A stretch of 5,195 nt of DNA, from NCBI GenBank assembly GCA_017398245.1, contig JAFQGN010000206.1:1-5195 (forward strand), written 5' to 3'. The stretch comes from Clostridia bacterium (lineage in GTDB: Bacteria > Bacillota_A > Clostridia > Christensenellales > Aristaeellaceae). The position numbers and the translations under genes were made by a program. The notes under the pieces were generated by a model, which did not search any database, had not been told where the DNA came from, and saw only the letters and a program-made list of their open reading frames with translations. This document shows, one piece after another, positions 1-4,841 of the stretch; positions within the stretch are counted from its first letter, which is position 1; each line of letters opens with the position of its first letter.

Positions 1-52
1 CAGATACAGATGCGCCGTTCGATATTCCGTTCCGGAAGGGGGAGACCGCCGT

Positions 53-115
53 TCAATTCTCCCAAAGCCGGTAAGCGGGGCAGCGTTCTGCGTTTTCTGC
101 GTTCATGCGGAACAT
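53..115 (-). CDS. possible 20-residue leader ORF
   Basis: A tiny leftward frame (ATG at 115, TGA ending at 53) encodes about 20 residues, starting MFRMNAENAE. It lies about 30 bases downstream of the strong promoter at 149-177. It has a weak purine-rich site (AGGTGA) 8 bases before the ATG, and an in-frame GTG sits 12 bases further upstream. A 9-base tandem duplication makes the NAENAE stretch. I recognise no family. It could be a leader peptide for a gene beyond the left edge, or a chance frame inside an untranslated leader or non-coding RNA. Another leftward frame is also open to the edge but has no convincing start. Confidence 0.18.
   Translation of the reverse strand: MFRMNAENAERCPAYRLWEN
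86..103. repeat. 9-bp perfect tandem duplication
   Basis: TTCTGCGTT occurs twice back to back (86-94 and 95-103) inside the leader of the leftward transcript. Read leftward it is two copies of AACGCAGAA. This is probably a small slippage duplication; no function is evident. Confidence 0.6.
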
Positions 116-148
116 AAGCCTGCTCACCTGCCTTTCTTTGATGGAAAC

Positions 149-177
149 AGTATAGCGCCAATGGGGCTGGTTGTCAA
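149..177 (-). promoter_or_regulatory. strong leftward sigma-A-type promoter
   Basis: On the minus strand a perfect -35 box TTGACA (177-172) is followed after exactly 17 bases by TATACT (154-149), one mismatch from TATAAT. Transcription should start near 142 and run off the left edge. It lies beyond the terminator of the sigma/anti-sigma operon, so it begins a new transcription unit whose product is outside the window. Confidence 0.75.
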
Positions 178-213
178 TAAAAAAGAGAGGCGTGTTTTAC
201 GATGGATGGTGGT

Positions 214-247
214 AAAGAAAACGCCGGGCAGAATGCTCTGCCCGGCG
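214..247 (-). terminator. intrinsic terminator of the sigma/anti-sigma operon
   Basis: An 11-bp perfect GC-rich stem (222-232 with 237-247) closes a 4-base ATGC loop. Read leftward it is followed by TTTTCTTT (221-214). It begins 7 bases after the stop codon of the anti-sigma gene. The layout is textbook for a Rho-independent terminator on the minus strand. Confidence 0.9.
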
Positions 248-254
248 ATGGGGG

Positions 255-1526
255 TTACACGCGGCGGCGCTTTTTGCGGATGGCGCGGATGATGAGCCAG
301 AGGATGATGAACGCGGGGATGAGGATGACCAGAGTGGGCGCAAAGGCGACCACGGCCACGACCATATCCTGCAGGAGGGTTTTGACCCAGTCGATACTGT
401 CGCTGAAGCCGTTTTTGATGCGCTCCAGCAGGGTCTCCTCGACATATTCCGGTTCGGAATACTCGCGCACTTCGTTGAGAGTGACGCTGATATCGGAATA
501 CTGGGCGCGGCTGCCCATATCGCGCAGGTTGCCCTCGAGAGAGTCGATCTCGGCCTGCACTTCGTACAGCTTATCTTCCAGCTCGATCAGATCGGCAAGA
601 TCGGCCGCGGTGTCGATCAGGTCGGTCAGGCGGTCGTGCTGGGCGCGCAGGGCTTCCAGACGGGCGGCGGTATCATAGTAGCGGGTGGAGATATCCTCGG
701 ACGAATCCGTCATGCGCACGGTCGCGCCGATCTGACGCAGGTCGGTCAGGAAATCGTCCATCGTCTCGCTGGGGATGCGGATGGAAAGATCCAGCGTGCG
801 GCCGGAGCCGCCGTCGTCGTAGGATTTGCCGACGAGGGAGCGATAGCCGTACCAGCCCTGATAATCGAGGACGAGGGTATCGATGGAGGCAGAGTCTTCA
901 TCAAACGCGGTGGACTGCATGGTGCGCGAGGCGCTGCGGATGATGACGGGCTTGCGCGCTTCTTCGGCGCTGGCAGAGGCCTTCTGCACGATGGCGGTAT
1001 CGGCCGCGCCGTCGGCTTCCATGAAGACGGTGCGGGAGGCGGTGGTAAAGGTCTCCTCGACGGCTTCTTCCATGGAAGCGGAGAGCAGCATGGTATCGGC
1101 GGCATCGTAATCGTAATAGCCGTTGTCGACCACGTTGGAGTAGTAGCCGGTCTCCCCGCCGCCTTTGAGCATGGTCGGGTTGTATCCGCTGCGGTAGAGG
1201 CCGGTAACGCCCAGCAGCACGATGAACGCCGCTGCGATGCTGCCCAGCGCACGCAGCCAGCCGCGGTTAGCGCTGCGGCGGGTGTGCTCGGCTTCGTCGC
1301 GCACGGCGCTGCGCCATGCCTGCGCGGCCTCGGGCGGGATCACCGTTTCTTCGTCCATTTTCTGCATCAGGCTGAGCATATCCTGATATTCGTTGAGAAG
1401 CTTTCCGCACTCGGGGCACTGTTTGGCGTGCCGGAGCATCTCCTCCCGTTCGGAAGTGGAAAGCTCGTTGTCGATAAAGGCGTCAATGCGGTTTCGCAGT
1501 CGTCTGCATTCCAGATTTTCGATCAC
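255..1526 (-). CDS. anti-sigma factor with zinc-finger domain and DUF4349 sensor domain
   Basis: This 423-residue membrane protein probably holds the adjacent ECF sigma factor inactive. Residues 5-50 form a cytoplasmic zf-HC2-like anti-sigma domain with the H-x3-C-x2-C zinc motif (His33, Cys37, Cys40). A membrane helix follows at about 91-110. Residues 195-414 match the DUF4349 pattern: a beta-rich part, a charged coiled-coil-like stretch (about 285-338), a second membrane helix (about 388-414) and a basic tail (RKKRRRV). The middle part, including a Tyr/Gly/Asp-rich linker at 120-145, should lie outside the membrane as the sensor. The start is GTG at 1526, with AGGAGG 8 bases upstream. It lies 27 bases after the sigma stop codon and is surely co-transcribed. 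The signal is unknown. Domain calls come from motif recognition, and the anti-sigma role is inferred from the domain and the neighbour. Confidence 0.87.
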   Translation of the reverse strand: MIENLECRRLRNRIDAFIDNELSTSEREEMLRHAKQCPECGKLLNEYQDMLSLMQKMDEETVIPPEAAQAWRSAVRDEAEHTRRSANRGWLRALGSIAAAFIVLLGVTGLYRSGYNPTMLKGGGETGYYSNVVDNGYYDYDAADTMLLSASMEEAVEETFTTASRTVFMEADGAADTAIVQKASASAEEARKPVIIRSASRTMQSTAFDEDSASIDTLVLDYQGWYGYRSLVGKSYDDGGSGRTLDLSIRIPSETMDDFLTDLRQIGATVRMTDSSEDISTRYYDTAARLEALRAQHDRLTDLIDTAADLADLIELEDKLYEVQAEIDSLEGNLRDMGSRAQYSDISVTLNEVREYSEPEYVEETLLERIKNGFSDSIDWVKTLLQDMVVAVVAFAPTLVILIPAFIILWLIIRAIRKKRRRV

Positions 1527-1553
1527 GCAGCACCCCTCCTTTCCTTCTGCTGT

Positions 1554-2138
1554 TTAGACCTCTTCGCGGCCGAATAGTTCCGGTTTACTGGTGATGAGCT
1601 GGCGAAGTTTTTCGCGCCCGCGGCTGATGCGGGATTTGATGGTACCCACGTTGACGGAGAGTACATCGGAGATCTCTTCATAGCTGAGGCCCTGCATTTC
1701 GCGCAGCACGATGGCCGAGCGCATGTCCTCCGGCAGGCTCTGGATAGCGCCGGAGAGCGCCTTGCGGCGTTCGGCCTCGATAGCGTGGCGTTCGGGCGTG
1801 TCGGTCTCATCGGTGGGAGACCAGCCGCTTTCCAGCAGAGTATCCAAAGACGTGCTGGCGCGCACCTTGCGGCGGCGCAGCTCATCCAGGCAGGTGTTCA
1901 TGGTGATGCGGTAGACCCAGGTGGAAAAAGAGGATTGGCCCTTGAAGCGGTCCAGCGCGCGATAGATGCGCAGCATGGCGTCCTGAACGCAGTCCTGCGC
2001 GTCTTCGCGATTGCCGCACATGCGCACCGCCACCGAATACATGCGGGATTCGTGCTTGCGCATGAGCTGTTCAAAGGCGTAGGCATCGCCGCGGATGGCC
2101 TGCTTGATGAGGAAATTATCTTCGTGTCCGTTCTGCAC
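1554..2138 (-). CDS. ECF-family RNA polymerase sigma factor
   Basis: This cytoplasmic 194-residue protein directs RNA polymerase to a stress or envelope regulon. Sigma region 2 spans about 21-92, with the typical acidic segment NREDAQDCVQDAMLRIYRAL and the STWVYRITMNTCLDELRRRK block. Region 4 spans about 125-180, with LPEDMRSAIVLREMQGLSYEEISDVL followed by the recognition helix VGTIKSRISRGREKLR. There is no region 1 or 3, as expected for the ECF group. I chose the GTG at 2138 because a perfect AGGAGG (2153-2148) sits 9 bases upstream. An ATG at 2159 would add seven residues, but it has no binding site of its own and would place AGGAGG inside the gene. The anti-sigma gene follows at 27 bases. 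The ECF subgroup cannot be assigned by eye. Confidence 0.92.
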   Translation of the reverse strand: MQNGHEDNFLIKQAIRGDAYAFEQLMRKHESRMYSVAVRMCGNREDAQDCVQDAMLRIYRALDRFKGQSSFSTWVYRITMNTCLDELRRRKVRASTSLDTLLESGWSPTDETDTPERHAIEAERRKALSGAIQSLPEDMRSAIVLREMQGLSYEEISDVLSVNVGTIKSRISRGREKLRQLITSKPELFGREEV

Positions 2139-2147
2139 GCGCGCCTG

Positions 2148-2153
2148 CCTCCT
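2148..2153 (-). promoter_or_regulatory. ribosome binding site that sets the sigma-factor start
   Basis: A perfect AGGAGG on the minus strand lies 9 bases before the GTG at 2138. It falls inside the longer frame that opens at the ATG at 2159, so it argues that the shorter GTG-initiated protein is the real one. Confidence 0.75.
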
Positions 2154-2204
2154 TTGCATTCAGATTGGGGACGGGAAAAGACTTGCAGTCCGCCCCTGTG
2201 CACT

Positions 2205-2210
2205 ATTATA
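2205..2210 (-). promoter_or_regulatory. TATAAT -10 box for the sigma operon
   Basis: A perfect TATAAT on the minus strand lies about 67 bases before the sigma-factor GTG. The matching -35 position (ATGCAG at 17-bp spacing) is poor, so this may be a weak or activator-dependent sigma-A promoter. The same stretch has a weak reading on the other strand (TTGCAG, 15 bases, TATTAT), so direction is not fully certain. Confidence 0.45.
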
Positions 2211-2270
2211 CCGCATTTGCCCGTGCTCTGCATGAAAAATCTGCGATTTTCTTCGCTCTTTTTCTTATCG

Positions 2271-2296
2271 GACGCATAGAAGCGGCCTTTTGTTCC
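2271..2296 (-). promoter_or_regulatory. candidate ECF-type promoter, possible autoregulation
   Basis: On the minus strand, GGAACA (2296-2291) is followed after 16 bases by CGTC (2274-2271). This fits the general ECF promoter pattern, an AAC-containing -35 and a CGTC/CGTA-type -10 about 16-17 bases apart. It lies about 130 bases upstream of the sigma start and points at it. Many ECF operons are transcribed by their own product. The motif is short and could occur by chance. Confidence 0.35.
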
Positions 2297-2382
2297 GAGA
2301 AAAGACGGGAATTTGCCCGAAAATTTTCCTTTTTAGGGAGATTTCGGAAAATGCTTGCGGTTTGGCTGCGGGAAGGAAAGAC

Positions 2383-2411
2383 TTGCATTTTTGGGCCGTT
2401 TCCTGTATACT
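2383..2411 (+). promoter_or_regulatory. promoter of the tRNA-Leu gene
   Basis: TTGCAT (2383-2388) and TATACT (2406-2411) are separated by exactly 17 bases. The predicted start near 2418 leaves only about six bases before the mature tRNA. A related block (AGACTTGCA followed later by ACTATTATA) occurs at 2180-2210, with a different internal distance. Confidence 0.75.
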
Positions 2412-2423
2412 ATTATAGCACTC

Positions 2424-2509
2424 GCCGGTGTGATGGAATGGCAGACGTGACGGACTCAAAATCCGTTCCCAGCGATGGGGTGTGGGTTCGAGTCCCACCA
2501 CCGGCACCA
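2424..2509 (+). tRNA. tRNA-Leu, anticodon CAA
   Basis: The cloverleaf can be folded by hand. The acceptor stem GCCGGTG (2424-2430) pairs perfectly with CACCGGC (2499-2505). The anticodon stem ACGGA/TCCGT (2450-2454 with 2462-2466) encloses the loop CTCAAAA, giving anticodon CAA at 2457-2459, which reads UUG. A long variable arm (CCCA/TGGG) is typical of leucine tRNAs. The T arm GTGGG-TTCGAGT-CCCAC is canonical. The discriminator base is A (2506), and CCA is encoded (2507-2509). The gene has its own promoter and terminator and looks fully functional. Confidence 0.96.
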
Positions 2510-2541
2510 ACGCTTTCTCCACAGGAGAAAGCGTTATTTTT
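2510..2541 (+). terminator. intrinsic terminator of tRNA-Leu
   Basis: An 11-bp perfect stem (2510-2520 with 2524-2534) has a 3-base ACA loop and is followed by TATTTTT. A twelfth pair would use the last A of the tRNA's CCA. It directly abuts the tRNA and ends about 35 bases before the next gene's start, so it also limits read-through into that gene. Confidence 0.88.
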
Positions 2542-2575
2542 GTCTACGGATCATATTTCGCGGGAGGTGTATATC

Positions 2576-3475
2576 GTGAACGAAAGAATGTATGCGCATT
2601 ATTTATCAACCGGGATCTATACAAATCCGAGTCTGTATGCGGATTATTTTCGTGCATTGCCGGACAGTATCCCTGATTTGGGAAAATTGATCTGCGATCA
2701 GATCGTGCATCCGACCGTACTGCTGTTTCCGAACCCAAATTTAGAAAAATACTTTGGCTCGTTTTCTAAATATCCGGATACACGAGTCATAAATGAGGAT
2801 GAGATATTTGTTACTGCGTCTGCAATGGCGGCAGAACTGTTCCGCTTGGATCCTTCAGGATTTGTTTCCGGGAAAGATGCTTGTTCAAGGATAGCGGTCA
2901 CTTGCCGTCACGCATCTGTGCTGATGGCGTCGGTATGCAAGGCAAAAGGGATCCCGTGCCGCTGCAGGGCAGGCTTTATTGACTTTCGACATAACGGGTC
3001 GACCTGCGGCGATCATTGGATCAACCAAATTTGGAATGAACAGGAACACCGCTGGATCAACGTGGATGTGAGCGGATATTACGAATATGAGGATCGATTT
3101 GGATTTTCACAATATGATATGCCGGATGACAAATTTTCATTTGCGGCGCAAGCGTGGTTGGATATCCGCAACGGTAAAGTGAAGGGAGAACATTACGTTT
3201 ATCAGGACGCAAAGGAAACAAATGGCCTGGACGCAGCGCTGATCTATCTGTTTCTGGATTTTCATTCTCTGATGAACAACGAGATTTTTTACAGCTTCCG
3301 GCCTAAACATGTATATCGCGGCATCGGCCAGATAGCGGAAGAAGAATTGCGCGAGATCGACTGTCTGGCTGAAATATTAGCGGAGCCTGATGATAATTTT
3401 GACAAACTGCTTGATATCTGGAACACACAAAAGCGATTCCGGATACTGACCAGCCCGTTTAATGAAGATTTTTAA
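2576..3475 (+). CDS. transglutaminase-like superfamily protein
   Basis: This 299-residue protein has the core of the transglutaminase-like (papain-fold) superfamily: TCRHASVLMASVCKAKGIPC, then GDHWINQIWNEQEHRWINVD. The likely catalytic triad is Cys110, His147 and Asp164. The N-terminal part (YLSTGIYTNPSLYADYFRALPDSI) resembles that of other bacterial transglutaminase-domain proteins of about 300 residues. There is no signal peptide or membrane helix, so it is probably cytoplasmic; substrate and reaction are unknown. The start is GTG at 2576 with GGAGG (2563-2567) 8 bases upstream; an ATG at 2588 is the alternative. The frame is open further upstream, but that part crosses the tRNA and cannot be coding. 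I see no separate promoter. The gene is clearly more AT-rich than the sigma, anti-sigma and metallopeptidase genes, which hints at transfer. Confidence 0.83.
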   Translation: MNERMYAHYLSTGIYTNPSLYADYFRALPDSIPDLGKLICDQIVHPTVLLFPNPNLEKYFGSFSKYPDTRVINEDEIFVTASAMAAELFRLDPSGFVSGKDACSRIAVTCRHASVLMASVCKAKGIPCRCRAGFIDFRHNGSTCGDHWINQIWNEQEHRWINVDVSGYYEYEDRFGFSQYDMPDDKFSFAAQAWLDIRNGKVKGEHYVYQDAKETNGLDAALIYLFLDFHSLMNNEIFYSFRPKHVYRGIGQIAEEELREIDCLAEILAEPDDNFDKLLDIWNTQKRFRILTSPFNEDF

Positions 3476-3486
3476 CGATTGGACTG

Positions 3487-4017
3487 TCACAGGGAATCGC
3501 GCCAGGAGCCGATCTGGCGCATGTCCGGCGGCTGGACGGGATAGCCCTTGAGCTGCAGGATGCGCGCTTTGGCGGCGAAGAGCTCCGGGCAGATGCACAG
3601 TTCAGCCGCGGCGGCGCGGGCATCGCCGTATTCGCGGATGGCCTCGATGGCATCTTCATCGCTGGCGAGCAGAGCGGCGGCGAAGCAGTTGGCCTCGGCC
3701 TCCATATCAGCCTCCATATTGGCAAGCTCTGTGCCGCGCACCACGCGCAGATCTTCGCCCAGCAGATGACCGAGGGCGAGATGGCCCAGCTCGTGCGCGC
3801 AGGCGCAGCGCAGGGTGTTGTCGTCCGCGCGGGAATTGAGCGCGATGAACGGCACTTCCAGCATGACGCCGCAGAAGCCCAAAAGGTGCGGGTGTTCGGC
3901 ATAATCGAGCATGATGCCCATGCGCTCGGCCAGAAGCTCCGGGTCGGACGTGCCGTGTTCTTTGGCAAGTTCGGCCGCGCGGCGTTCGATCTCCTCGGCG
4001 CGGGAAAGACTGAGCAT
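3487..4017 (-). CDS. ImmA/IrrE family metallo-endopeptidase
   Basis: This 176-residue protein belongs to the zinc-dependent peptidases related to ImmA and IrrE. The motif CAHELGHLALGHLL holds the zinc-binding HEXXH (His75, Glu76, His79). The downstream EAEANCFAAALL (106-117) fits the family's Glu-rich helix that supplies the third ligand. The short N-terminal helix (RAEEIERRAAELAKEHG) and the following ERMGIML segment are also typical. I chose the ATG at 4017, with GGAGG 8 bases upstream; an ATG at 4059 would add 14 residues but lies at the predicted transcription start. Family members often cleave a neighbouring repressor encoded with them. No helix-turn-helix gene is adjacent here, so the target is unknown. 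It converges with the transglutaminase gene across 11 bases. Confidence 0.88.
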   Translation of the reverse strand: MLSLSRAEEIERRAAELAKEHGTSDPELLAERMGIMLDYAEHPHLLGFCGVMLEVPFIALNSRADDNTLRCACAHELGHLALGHLLGEDLRVVRGTELANMEADMEAEANCFAAALLASDEDAIEAIREYGDARAAAAELCICPELFAAKARILQLKGYPVQPPDMRQIGSWRDSL

Positions 4018-4025
4018 GCCGTTCA

Positions 4026-4030
4026 CCTCC
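4026..4030 (-). promoter_or_regulatory. ribosome binding site that sets the metallopeptidase start
   Basis: GGAGG (within AGGGAGGTG) lies 8 bases before the ATG at 4017 on the minus strand. It decides for this start over the in-frame ATG at 4059. Confidence 0.75.
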
Positions 4031-4064
4031 CTACGAAATTCGGTGCGTGTTTTGCGCACTCCAT

Positions 4065-4093
4065 ATGATACCCGTTTTTGGTGAAAAAGGCAA
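4065..4093 (-). promoter_or_regulatory. candidate promoter of the metallopeptidase gene
   Basis: On the minus strand TTGCCT (4093-4088) is followed after 17 bases by TATCAT (4070-4065), giving a predicted start near 4058 and a leader of about 40 bases. The -35 hexamer and spacing equal those proposed for the reductase gene upstream. The match is moderate. Confidence 0.5.
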
Positions 4094-4169
4094 TGGGGAT
4101 TTGCGAAATATAACGGGGCGGAGTTCGGCCCGGCTTGTCTGCTGCAGAGGCGTTCGCTCTGAACGGCTT

Positions 4170-4694
4170 TTATCGCTTTGTGTGATAGCTGAGCTCAATA
4201 AACTGCCCGAAGGTTCTGGCACCGTCGAAAACAAGGTTTTCTCGCTCGCCTTCGCGAAACAGCGGGATCCCCTCTCCGAGGATGACCGGCGCAATGCTCA
4301 GGATGTATTCATCGATGAGGTTTTTCTTTCGGACCAGATCGATGATCTGGCTCCCGCCAACGATCCAGATCTTCTTTCCTTCCTTGTTCAGGCCGGCGAT
4401 AAGATCTTCCGGGCTTTGCGAGGTGAATTGCACATGCTCTGTATCTTCAGTCGCCCGGGTCGTGTACACGTAACATTCCTTGCCGATGTAGGGGAAACGG
4501 CCTTTTTCCTGTTCCATGATCCAGTCATAGGTTCGTCTTCCCATGATTATGGTTTCTACTGTGTCGTAGAATTCACCAAAACCGTTATCTCCGCTTCCTT
4601 GTGTGTTTAACAGCCATTCCAATGAGTCATCTTTGGTTGCAATATAGCCATCGAGGCTGATACCAATATATACAACAACTTTTCTGTTGTTCAT
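4170..4694 (-). CDS. dihydrofolate reductase (RibD C-terminal-like) family protein
   Basis: This 174-residue cytoplasmic protein has the family's hallmarks in order: ISLDGYIA (12-19), the nucleotide-binding MGRRTYDWI (51-59), KIWIVGGSQI (108-117), and PVILGEGIPLF (136-146). It resembles the stand-alone DHFR-like proteins of Gram-positive bacteria (YyaP/YwjB type), presumed NAD(P)H-dependent reductases of unknown substrate. It is not a clear classical folate DHFR. Length is normal. The start is the ATG at 4694, with AGAAGGG 8 bases upstream. A GTG at 4754 would extend the frame by 20 residues but lies upstream of the predicted transcription start. It is somewhat less GC-rich than the metallopeptidase gene. 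No clear terminator follows, so its transcript may continue into the metallopeptidase gene. Confidence 0.88.
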   Translation of the reverse strand: MNNRKVVVYIGISLDGYIATKDDSLEWLLNTQGSGDNGFGEFYDTVETIIMGRRTYDWIMEQEKGRFPYIGKECYVYTTRATEDTEHVQFTSQSPEDLIAGLNKEGKKIWIVGGSQIIDLVRKKNLIDEYILSIAPVILGEGIPLFREGERENLVFDGARTFGQFIELSYHTKR

Positions 4695-4744
4695 AGCTGT
4701 ATCCCTTCTAACGTCAAATTCAAGTTTATCGACTTCTTTGGGGG

Positions 4745-4773
4745 AGTATAGCACGAAAGAGGGGAAGAGGCAA
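4745..4773 (-). promoter_or_regulatory. promoter of the DHFR-family gene
   Basis: On the minus strand TTGCCT (4773-4768) and TATACT (4750-4745) are 17 bases apart, giving a predicted start near 4738 and a leader of about 44 bases. The -35 box begins one base beyond the hairpin of the upstream pckA terminator, so the two elements share sequence. Confidence 0.65.
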
Positions 4774-4774
4774 G

Positions 4775-4808
4775 AACAGGGACGGCAGTGCGAACTGCCG
4801 TCCCTGTT
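4775..4808 (-). terminator. probable pckA terminator hairpin
   Basis: A perfect 15-bp stem (4775-4789 with 4794-4808) is capped by a GCGA tetraloop, which is of the stable GNRA type. It starts 33 bases after the pckA stop codon. Read leftward the next bases are CTTGCCTCTTCC, which are pyrimidine-rich but a poor U-tract. Read rightward it is followed by GTGTGTTTT, but no rightward gene needs it. It may also protect the pckA mRNA 3' end. Confidence 0.75.
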
Positions 4809-4841
4809 GTGTGTTTTATGTAGCTTTAGCGGAAAGACGGA

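Noticed and set aside
10..117. Rightward short frame starting at ATG 10
   Set aside because: It spans 35 codons, is rich in Arg/Ser/Gly, has no ribosome binding site visible in the window, and runs against the strong leftward promoter. It is most likely chance.
636..1577. Rightward 313-codon open frame
   Set aside because: It is antisense to the anti-sigma gene and has the Gly/Ala/His-rich composition of a shadow frame in GC-rich DNA. It has no domain, and the opposite strand holds clear domains with a good ribosome binding site.
1523..1885. Leftward open frame overlapping the sigma factor
   Set aside because: It is an out-of-frame reading of the sigma gene with Arg/Ala/Ser-rich composition. 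The sigma frame carries regions 2 and 4 intact, so this is not a frameshifted part of it.
2165..2575. N-terminal extension of the transglutaminase-like frame
   Set aside because: The frame is open but runs through the sigma-operon promoter region, the whole tRNA-Leu gene and its terminator. The GTG at 2576 has a good ribosome binding site, and similarity to the family begins right after it.
4100..4169. Possible terminator after the DHFR-family gene
   Set aside because: Only short 4-5 bp stems (such as CGTTC/GAACG and GGGC/GCCC) are present and no T-run follows. This is not enough to call a terminator.
4047..4610. Rightward 187-codon open frame
   Set aside because: It is antisense to the DHFR-family gene, whose motifs are unmistakable. 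The rightward product resembles nothing and has no convincing start signal.
4775..4808. 15-bp inverted repeat as a transposon end or operator
   Set aside because: There is no partner copy, transposase or target duplication. Its position 33 bases after the pckA stop and its GNRA loop fit a terminator hairpin better.
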